Notes under the pieces: generated by a model | The model's database searches: none | What the model was told of the DNA's origin: nothing | What the model saw: the letters and a program-made list of their open reading frames with translations, nothing else | Made by a program: the position numbers and the translations under genes | Shown: piece by piece, positions 42,591 to 49,404 of the stretch | How positions within the stretch are numbered: position 1 is the first letter of the stretch | Layout of the letters: each line of letters opens with the position of its first letter | Assembly (NCBI GenBank): GCA_018268335.1 | Contig: JAFDWT010000043.1 | Location: forward strand, 16,450-80,449 | Length of the DNA stretch: 64,000 bases | Source: Armatimonadota bacterium | GTDB lineage: Bacteria > Armatimonadota > Fimbriimonadia > Fimbriimonadales > Fimbriimonadaceae | Reading direction: 5' to 3'

Positions 42591-42682
42591 ATTTTGCCAA
42601 ATCGTGGGCTGGTTGGCACTGTTCGGAGTCGAGGCTGTTCTCCTCTTCATCATCGGAGCGCTGGAGCCAGGTCCAGCAGAAT

Positions 42683-43009
42683 CTAGGGCGTGTTCACACT
42701 TCGAGGATGAATCTGGACTTCCTGAAGTCTGCTTGGGCATCCTCGCGCAGCCTATATCCCGCCGCTCGTCACTCCTGCGCAGGCAGGAGTCTAGCTCGGG
42801 ACAAACCGAGTCCGTTTCCGCTGTGCCCAAGTCGGAACGGACTGTGCCAGGCCGGAGCGCTGGACCCCTGCCTGCGCAGGGGTGACGGGTGGTAGTTGGC
42901 ACTCGCCCCTCAGTCAATAGATCAAGATGGGACTACCCGACTAGCCCTGTGCGACGCACCGCTCCGACGCCTGGCTTCTCGTACCTGCCGAAATGTGAAC
43001 ACGCCCTAG
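42683..43009. mobile_element. MITE-like element with 21-bp terminal inverted repeats
   Basis: The ends are 21-base inverted repeats (left 42683-42703, right 42989-43009) differing at one position. Each end carries CTAG, which can be read as a 4-bp target duplication of the YTAR type used by IS5-like elements; the core would then be 42687-43005, 319 bp. There is no transposase and no believable gene inside. Two copies of a 26-30-base palindromic repeat face each other inside (about 42769-42795 and 42861-42886). The right-hand CTAG supplies the TAG stop codon of the neighbouring cytochrome gene. Confidence 0.72.
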
Positions 43010-44289
43010 TTTCGAGAACCGAATTGCGGCACAGATTGGCTGAGGATGTCGAGTGCCGCCTTCTTGTCTTCGCTGGAGAACGACGCGAGGTCTAGTGTCT
43101 GGTCACTGCCAGACAAAACTTGGCGCAGACGCTCGAACACCCGTGCCTTGGCTTTTGCCGGCAAGCCCTCGATGCTCTTGGAATAGACCAGCGGGCTGCA
43201 GGGATAGCGGAACAACCTGGTCTTGAGATTGAGGTCAGACAGCCGGCGTCCGTCTTTATCACTCGGTGCGGATTGCGATAGATGGGCCGTAAATTGGCTT
43301 GTGCCCGCAATTGGAGAAGTCAGAGTCGGCTCGCCGACATGCAGCAAGGCCTTCACCAGTGGTTCACAAGCGTACGCGACCCGATCGTTGAGTTGCTGCT
43401 CGATATGCTTCGCATCAAACTTGAGGTCAGTCAAGTTCTTGGCCTCAGCGAGAGCGCGGCGCGTCAGTTGACCGGCTCGAGTGGCCAAATTGACAACTGT
43501 CAATTGGTGTTCAAAGACCATGAGCGCGACGATGTCCGAGTGGCCGGTCAGATAGTCCTTGACATCGCAATAGCTGGCCAAGTCCTTCTTGTTCGCACCT
43601 CTTTCCCGGTCGAGGCCATCGTTGGCACCGCTGCCCCTTGCGACTTCGTTCCCCATGTGCCTCATGCTGCCATGGGTGCCGGTGACGTACCAGCCGCCCC
43701 ATCTCTCCTCCATTGGACTCGACGCCGTTGTCTTGTAGGATCCAAACGCCAGCCTGGAGCTGCCATCAGGTGCGACAAACACAGACCTCGCCAAAAGACC
43801 AGGCACGTTGCCAGTGGCGGGGGTGAAGTGGCACTGAAAGCAGTCGTCGGTTTTGCGCTGGACATCCGGCCGGTCGCTCTTTTGGTTGGCGAGAATGTAG
43901 AACACCGGCCCGACTTCCGGGTCGATGCTCATGATCTCGATGTACGGTGCGCCTGGGATCCAGCCGATGGAGTTCTCCGCATTGAAATAGACCGCCCTTG
44001 GGTTGCTTGGTGAGATGTACTGTGATTGCAGACTGGTCTTCGAGAACACCAGCAGCTGCGACGAAGGCGGGACGCCCAGCTTGTCCAGCAGGGACTTGAG
44101 GTATCCCTGCTTGGGCTCATAGTCGAGCGTGGCCTTCCCCGACTTCATGTCTTGCACTAGTCGTGCGACCGGGTCTGCCACATCACTTTTGTAGAACTCG
44201 CTTTGTCCTGCTTGATCTTGCAAGGGACTAGCTGCCAACAAGGCGTACGGCACAAGGCAGAGGCCAGCGAGCAGGGTCTTTCTTGTCAT
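43006..44289 (-). CDS. Exported mono-haem cytochrome c-like protein
   Basis: A 427-residue protein with a signal peptide (about 5-22) and one haem c site, CFQCH (Cys150, Cys153, His154). Further on is ERWGGWYVTGTHGSMRHMGN, a block I associate with a family of exported haem proteins of unknown function; the recall is from pattern, not a search. No other haem site is visible. I chose the ATG at 44289; an in-frame TTG ten codons upstream is less likely. It ends the molybdoenzyme operon, 72 bp after narK 2, so periplasmic electron transfer is likely. Its stop codon lies in the terminal CTAG of the MITE. Confidence 0.75.
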   Translation of the reverse strand: MTRKTLLAGLCLVPYALLAASPLQDQAGQSEFYKSDVADPVARLVQDMKSGKATLDYEPKQGYLKSLLDKLGVPPSSQLLVFSKTSLQSQYISPSNPRAVYFNAENSIGWIPGAPYIEIMSIDPEVGPVFYILANQKSDRPDVQRKTDDCFQCHFTPATGNVPGLLARSVFVAPDGSSRLAFGSYKTTASSPMEERWGGWYVTGTHGSMRHMGNEVARGSGANDGLDRERGANKKDLASYCDVKDYLTGHSDIVALMVFEHQLTVVNLATRAGQLTRRALAEAKNLTDLKFDAKHIEQQLNDRVAYACEPLVKALLHVGEPTLTSPIAGTSQFTAHLSQSAPSDKDGRRLSDLNLKTRLFRYPCSPLVYSKSIEGLPAKAKARVFERLRQVLSGSDQTLDLASFSSEDKKAALDILSQSVPQFGSRN

Positions 44290-44361
44290 GGCGAGTGGCT
44301 TGCCCCTAAACGTCCGCAACCGCGCGTCAATGAGGCAGCCTCTGGAAACAGTTTGCCCAAC

Positions 44362-45858
44362 TCACGCTCCTTCGCCAGCGACCAGGCCGGGCATCTCCAT
44401 CTTCTGGTTTTTTGTCATACGCAAGATGACCAAGTGCATCCAGGTCAGACAGACCACACTCAGCACGCCCAGGAACAACCAGCACGAAGTCCAGAGTCCT
44501 GTCCACTTGAGCAAGTAGCCGAAGAGGATCGGACAGAAGAAGCCGCCTAGCCCGCCGATGACACCGACGATGCCACCGACGACGCCCACGTCATGCGGGA
44601 AGTACTCCGGGATGTGCTTGTAGACCGCCGCCTTGCCGACGCCCATCATGATGCCGGCCAGGAAGACGAGTGCGGTGAAAACCGCGATGTTGGCCTGGAA
44701 GTAGATGTGGGTCACACCTCGGGCGAGCACTTCTTTGCGCTTGACTTTTTGACCGACATCGACCGCTGGCTCGTGCCAGGTGTCGATCTTCGGCCACACG
44801 AGCGCGCCTTCAGGGAGGCTGCTCTGACGGTTCTCTACAGCAGGTGTGAGCTTATAAGCCTTGTCCCCGACCTTGACCTCACCCGCTGACACAGCGGTCA
44901 CTTGCCCTGGCTTGTCGGCCATGACGCCCTCGCCAGGGGACTGGATGTCCATGCGGGGAGCGACCAACAAGGCGAAAAGGACGCAGCAAGACCCCAGCAC
45001 CCAGTACATCGTCGACCTCGCGCCGAATTTGTCCGACGCCCATCCACCCAGCGCTCGGATGACTCCAGATGGGAAGCTGAACACTGCCGCCAAGAGGCCG
45101 GCGGTGGCCAAATTCAGGCCATAGACGTTCAGATAGTAAGGAACGAGCCACTGCGACAAGGCGACGAACGCCCCGAAGACGAGGAAGTAATACAGGCCGA
45201 ACCGCCAGACACGCACGTCTTGGAGCGGTTTGAGCATCTGGGCTGCCGTCTTGGAAGCGGCTCCCTCGTCCTTCTTGTTCGTGGTCAGCAAGGCGAAAAT
45301 GACCGCCATCGCGATCAGGCAGTAGGCGTACAGCTGCGGCAGCTTGCGCCAACCTTCTACGTCCGCGCCGCCGTGAGTGAAGGACGCCAACAACTGCGGC
45401 CCGAAGACGGTGGTCAAGGCCGAGCCCGCGTTGCCCATGCCGAACACACCAAGGGCCGTGCCCTGGCTCTGCTTGGGGAACCAGACTGACGAATAGGCGA
45501 TGCCGACGGCGAACGAAGCCCCCGACATGCCGAACATCAAGCCACCAAACAGGAAGTGCGCAAACGTGGTGGCGAAGCTGGTCAGGAAAACGGAAACGCC
45601 AGCGAAGAGCATGACCGCGATGTAGACCGGTTTGCCGCCATACCGTTCGGTGAGCATCCCCACCGGGAGGCGGAACAAGGACCCCGTCAGAACCGGGATG
45701 CCCAAAAGCCACCCCATCTGCGATTTGTCGATCTGCAGCACCTTGTTATCGACGAGGAAGGTGACCAGCACCCCGTACATCGTCCAGACGGCGAAGCAGA
45801 CCGTGAACGCGACCGTGTTGACGATCAGGGTCCGGTTGGCTGCCGCCCGCCCGGTCAT
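44362..45858 (-). CDS. NarK-type nitrate/nitrite transporter 2 with extra soluble insert
   Basis: A 498-residue MFS transporter of the NarK type (FGGLMFGMSGASFAVGIAYSS, GVFGMGNAGSALTT, and the late repeat GIVGVIGGLGGFF). Between helices, at about residues 302-386, lies an 85-residue soluble insert rich in beta strands. Its end, PAVDVGQKVKRKEVLARG, looks like a barrel-sandwich (lipoyl/biotinyl-like) hairpin but without a modifiable MKM lysine. I do not know this insert from NarK. The ATG overlaps the cytochrome b stop by four bases, so it is translated with the respiratory complex. Confidence 0.9.
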   Translation of the reverse strand: MTGRAAANRTLIVNTVAFTVCFAVWTMYGVLVTFLVDNKVLQIDKSQMGWLLGIPVLTGSLFRLPVGMLTERYGGKPVYIAVMLFAGVSVFLTSFATTFAHFLFGGLMFGMSGASFAVGIAYSSVWFPKQSQGTALGVFGMGNAGSALTTVFGPQLLASFTHGGADVEGWRKLPQLYAYCLIAMAVIFALLTTNKKDEGAASKTAAQMLKPLQDVRVWRFGLYYFLVFGAFVALSQWLVPYYLNVYGLNLATAGLLAAVFSFPSGVIRALGGWASDKFGARSTMYWVLGSCCVLFALLVAPRMDIQSPGEGVMADKPGQVTAVSAGEVKVGDKAYKLTPAVENRQSSLPEGALVWPKIDTWHEPAVDVGQKVKRKEVLARGVTHIYFQANIAVFTALVFLAGIMMGVGKAAVYKHIPEYFPHDVGVVGGIVGVIGGLGGFFCPILFGYLLKWTGLWTSCWLFLGVLSVVCLTWMHLVILRMTKNQKMEMPGLVAGEGA

Positions 45859-47045
45859 CTCATCGCCTCCACGTTGGTCGGCGCCTTCTTATGCTCGGGC
45901 GGCGTGTCCAGAAGGCCCTTGAGGGTCAGTAGTCCGATCAACAGGATCACGGCCATGCCCATCATGATCACCCACTGCCTCTTGCCCGGATGGCGCGACT
46001 TCGAACGGTCGAGCCATGGCAGAGCGAACATGCCGATGGTGATCAGGCCCGGGATGATCGCAGTCGCCACGACCTCGAAGCCGGTCGGCATGATTTTCAG
46101 GAGCTCATAAAGTCCCAGGAAGTACCACTCCGGCCGAGGGCTGAAGTCGGTGCCGGTCGGGTCTGCGATCGCTTCGAGTGACGGCGGCAAGCCAACAGCC
46201 AGGTAGACGAGCAGACCGACACCGACGACGAGCACGATGGCGTCCTTGAACAGCTGGTCGGGATAGAACGGCACCGGTTTGCCTTTTTGCGGCACTACCG
46301 GCCCGGCGATGTGGTGTTTGCGCACCAGGAACATGTGCAACCCAGCCACGACCAACAGCGACGCCGGCAGCAGCATCACGTGTAGCGAGAAGAACCGCGT
46401 GAGTGTCAGAGCCCCGACCTCTTCGCCACCCCTAATCAACACCAACATCATGTGGCCGACCACCGGGATCGTCGCCGCGATGCGCGTGCCGACAACCGTC
46501 GCCCAGTACGCCTTCTGGTCCCACGGCAGCAGATAGCCGGTGAAGGAGAAGCCGAGGATGATCTGGAAGATGATCACGCCGACGATCCAGGTCAGTTCGC
46601 GCGGCTTCTTGTAGGAGCCCCAGAAGAAGACCCTCAGCAAGTGGAGCGCCGTCACGATCACGATGACCGTGCTGCCCCAGACGTGCAGGCCACGGACAAA
46701 CGTTCCGGCACCGACCTCGTAGGTGATGTGCTTGACGCTGGCGTGGGCGCCTTCGGCGCTGGGTGTATAAAACATCGCCAAGGCAAAGCCGGTGACGAAC
46801 TGGAAGATGAGCAGCGTCATCAGCAGGTTGCCGAGCGTCTGCCACCAGCCGACACCGGGCGGCATCGGCTCGTCGAGGTTCTTGCGGACAAAGCCGTACC
46901 ACCCCAGCCGGAGATCCATCCAATCCTTGAAGCTCGGTCGGTCGATCTCGACCCGCTCGGCTTTGGATGCTTCACGAGGCTGGTCGACGCGGACTTCGGG
47001 CGACAGCGTCGGCGCTTCTTTGGGTTCGTAAGTCTTGCGGGACAT
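45855..47045 (-). CDS. Cytochrome b of a Rieske/cytochrome b complex
   Basis: A 396-residue, single-chain cytochrome b with N-terminal (b6-like) and C-terminal (subunit IV-like) parts. Haem ligands are in LHVWGSTVIVIVTALHLLRV and SLHVMLLPASLLVVAGLH, and the quinol-site motif is PEWYF. About 45 hydrophilic residues precede the first helix. It starts two bases after the Rieske gene. In this operon it would oxidise quinol, passing electrons to the Rieske protein and onward. A Rieske plus cytochrome b pair beside a nitrate reductase is known from haloarchaeal nar operons. Confidence 0.94.
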   Translation of the reverse strand: MSRKTYEPKEAPTLSPEVRVDQPREASKAERVEIDRPSFKDWMDLRLGWYGFVRKNLDEPMPPGVGWWQTLGNLLMTLLIFQFVTGFALAMFYTPSAEGAHASVKHITYEVGAGTFVRGLHVWGSTVIVIVTALHLLRVFFWGSYKKPRELTWIVGVIIFQIILGFSFTGYLLPWDQKAYWATVVGTRIAATIPVVGHMMLVLIRGGEEVGALTLTRFFSLHVMLLPASLLVVAGLHMFLVRKHHIAGPVVPQKGKPVPFYPDQLFKDAIVLVVGVGLLVYLAVGLPPSLEAIADPTGTDFSPRPEWYFLGLYELLKIMPTGFEVVATAIIPGLITIGMFALPWLDRSKSRHPGKRQWVIMMGMAVILLIGLLTLKGLLDTPPEHKKAPTNVEAMR

Positions 47046-47047
47046 GG

Positions 47048-47542
47048 CTAGACCTCCCTCTCCACCCAGATCTTGCCGTTCTCGACCTTCACTGGATGAC
47101 GTTCAAGCGGCTTCGGCGGCGGGCCGGACTTGTTCGTCCCGTCGTCGTTGAAGACGCCACCGTGGCAGGGGCAGACGAAGCGGTGTTTGTCGGTTTGGTA
47201 CCGCACACGGCAGCCCAAGTGGGTGCACGCGGGGTCGATGGCCATGACCCCGGCTTCGTCCCGGCGGACGTAGACCGTGTACTTGCGCTCGGTCTCGTGG
47301 TAGCCGTCGACGATCTTCATCGAGAAGTTGACCTCTTTAACTTCGCCCGGGGCGATCTGGTCGTCGGGCATCAGTTCGACCCACACCTTCTTCCGTTTGG
47401 TCTGCAAGGGCGACGTGACAAACTCCGCCACCGGGAGGCCGACCACGGCGATCAGTCCGAGGTTGATGACCCCGACGACGACACCCATCATCTTTCTGCG
47501 CGACATCAGGGCTTCTGCGTCTTGTTCTTCGTTGTGAGGCAT
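47048..47542 (-). CDS. Rieske iron-sulfur protein
   Basis: A 164-residue protein with one N-terminal membrane anchor (about 20-40) and the 2Fe-2S motifs CTHLGC and CPCHGG. It is followed by a short GPPPKPLERHPV loop, as in bc1/b6f Rieske proteins. The two Cys and two His ligands are all present. It takes electrons from quinol at the cytochrome b Qo site. The next gene, two bases on, is cytochrome b. Its acceptor is unknown; the cytochrome c fused to the NarI-like subunit is a candidate. Confidence 0.95.
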   Translation of the reverse strand: MPHNEEQDAEALMSRRKMMGVVVGVINLGLIAVVGLPVAEFVTSPLQTKRKKVWVELMPDDQIAPGEVKEVNFSMKIVDGYHETERKYTVYVRRDEAGVMAIDPACTHLGCRVRYQTDKHRFVCPCHGGVFNDDGTNKSGPPPKPLERHPVKVENGKIWVEREV

Positions 47543-47551
47543 GGTGGTCTC

Positions 47552-48682
47552 CTAGGGGTAGTAGCGGATGGTCACGGAGCCTTCGTATTCGGGCCCCAGT
47601 TGGCTGAGCACGCTCTCGGCGATCGCCACCGACTTGTGGTGGCGGCCCGGGGAAGGCTCTCTCTCGAATCCAATATCGACGCCCGCCGCGATGACGGCGT
47701 CGGTCAGTCGGGTCATGGCCGCCAAGGCCGGCGCGACATAGGCGTGCTGGAACCTGGTGAACGGCGCTGTGACGATCAGCAGCAGGACGGCGGCCAGGTG
47801 GTACAGATAGACCGTCATCACCCAATCGTGGGCTCCTGCGCGCTTGAGCAACACCACCAAGAAGCCGCTGAACGCCACATGGACAAGGAAGTTCACAAAG
47901 GCAAAGTCGCGTCCGAGCGTCAGGCCGTTGTCGATGTACTCGTCCTTCTTGTAGCGGTACATCACATAGCTGACGCCGATGAACACGGCGACACCGGAAA
48001 GGAGCGGCAGCATCTTGAGCGGGTCGGTCAGGGGCAGTTGGCTGCGCTGCGGGTTGTTGACAGCGATCAGGATGTCAGCGATGATCAGGCCGCAGAACCC
48101 GTACAGCATCAAGCCGTGCATCAGCCACCGGCGCTTGTCGTGCTTGTACAGCGACTGCACCAGGAACCCGTCCAGGAACAGGCTCTTGATCGTGATCCCG
48201 GCGACCTTGCCCCAGCCCAACTTGGCTAAGGAGGGCATGAGTCGAGGCAGCCCAGCCGCCCTGAGCCACTTGCCCAGGCTGACCATCGCCATCACGAATG
48301 CTAAGCCAAACGCGAACATGAAGATGCGCGACACGCTCTTGGGCGAGAGGAACTGGCCGACTTTGTAGGCGACCGGAATCTCCTCCGGAACCCAAGGCTT
48401 GGCTTTGACTTCCGCGTAGAGCAGCGGGAGGTCGGCGTCAGAGATGTCGTCCTGCTTGATCGCCGGCATCATGCCTTTGCCCTTGCGGACGATGTCCATG
48501 AACTCCTTCTCTTCCACCTTGGTCTGGGCCAGCGGTGGGCCAAGGCCGCCCATAGCCGTCTGGCCGTGGCAGCCGGTGCAGCTCGAGGTCGAGAAGACGT
48601 CCTTGGCGTGGGCTTGGGCCGGACTCTGGGCAAAGCCTAACGAGACGACACACATGGCGAGAATGGTGGTGAGGACTCTCAT
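47552..48682 (-). CDS. Cytochrome c - NarI-like membrane cytochrome b fusion
   Basis: A 376-residue protein with a signal peptide (about 1-19), an N-terminal cytochrome c domain with CTGCH (Cys35, Cys38, His39) and Met candidates near GMMPAIK. A membrane domain of five to six helices follows. His residues in LMHGLMLYGF, LVHVAFSGF and YLYHLAAV suit haem b ligation, as in NarI or DsrM-type subunits. It would collect electrons at the outer face and/or oxidise quinol and pass them to the ferredoxin subunit. Its ATG overlaps the preceding stop by four bases. Confidence 0.82.
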   Translation of the reverse strand: MRVLTTILAMCVVSLGFAQSPAQAHAKDVFSTSSCTGCHGQTAMGGLGPPLAQTKVEEKEFMDIVRKGKGMMPAIKQDDISDADLPLLYAEVKAKPWVPEEIPVAYKVGQFLSPKSVSRIFMFAFGLAFVMAMVSLGKWLRAAGLPRLMPSLAKLGWGKVAGITIKSLFLDGFLVQSLYKHDKRRWLMHGLMLYGFCGLIIADILIAVNNPQRSQLPLTDPLKMLPLLSGVAVFIGVSYVMYRYKKDEYIDNGLTLGRDFAFVNFLVHVAFSGFLVVLLKRAGAHDWVMTVYLYHLAAVLLLIVTAPFTRFQHAYVAPALAAMTRLTDAVIAAGVDIGFEREPSPGRHHKSVAIAESVLSQLGPEYEGSVTIRYYP

Positions 48683-49404
48683 GCTGACCCCTTGGACTTC
48701 TGAGGCCGTTGGGCTTCAGCGGTCTTTGCCTCGCCGATCCCGTCGGTCTGACCGAGCGTCTGTGGAATTTGGGAGGCCATCGGGCCGAGGTAGCAGCCTG
48801 CGGGCTTCGTCCCGGCCTCGGGCAACAGGTGGAACGGCGACCGGCCCGTCGACTCCTTCTGCTCGGCGACATAGGTCGAGATCGGGCTCTCTGGGTCGTC
48901 CAGGTCGCCAAAGATGCGGGCGGTGGTCGGACAAGCGACGACACAAGCCGGGTCGAGCCCATTGTCGACCCGCTGGGCGCAGTACGTGCACTTGCGGGCG
49001 ACGTTGGGCTTCAGGCGTTTCTTGACGAAGTCCTTCTCGTAGGGCTCCTCCGCGGTCAAGTACCAGTCGTCTTCCGCCTGGTTGAGGATGATGTTGCCGT
49101 AAGGGCAAGCCGAGACGCACGCGCCGGTGCCTTTGCACCGCTCTTGGTCGACCAGGACGATCCCGTCGCCCCGGCGGACTATAGCCTTGTTGGGGCACGA
49201 CTTGAGGCACGGCGCGTCGTCGCAGTGGTTGCAGAGGACGGGGATGTACAGCCGTTTGACGTTGGGGTACGTGCCGACCTCGACATTGATCACGCGAGCG
49301 AAGAACGTGTCCACCGGCGTGCCGTTCTCCTGTTTGCAGGCCAGCGTGCAGGCGTCGCAGCCGATGCACCTGGTCAGGTCGATGAGCATCGACAGACGTG
49401 CCAT
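48679..49404 (-). CDS. Four-cluster ferredoxin electron-transfer subunit
   Basis: A 241-residue NarH/DmsB-type subunit with four complete cysteine motifs: CIGCDACTLAC, CNHCDDAPCLKSCP, CKGTGACVSACP and CTYCAQR...PACVVACP. All sixteen ligands are cysteine. This differs from NarH, where one motif has Trp and binds a 3Fe-4S cluster. I chose the ATG at 49404, which overlaps the stop of the molybdoenzyme gene; an upstream in-frame start would overlap it by about 200 bases. No signal peptide, so it is cytoplasmic. It wires the catalytic subunit to the membrane cytochrome. Confidence 0.94.
   Translation of the reverse strand: MARLSMLIDLTRCIGCDACTLACKQENGTPVDTFFARVINVEVGTYPNVKRLYIPVLCNHCDDAPCLKSCPNKAIVRRGDGIVLVDQERCKGTGACVSACPYGNIILNQAEDDWYLTAEEPYEKDFVKKRLKPNVARKCTYCAQRVDNGLDPACVVACPTTARIFGDLDDPESPISTYVAEQKESTGRSPFHLLPEAGTKPAGCYLGPMASQIPQTLGQTDGIGEAKTAEAQRPQKSKGSA

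Noticed and set aside
42468-42917. Open frames of 100-149 codons in the porin-upstream/MITE region
   Set aside because: They cross the terminal repeats and the operator, have no Shine-Dalgarno and are low-complexity in composition.
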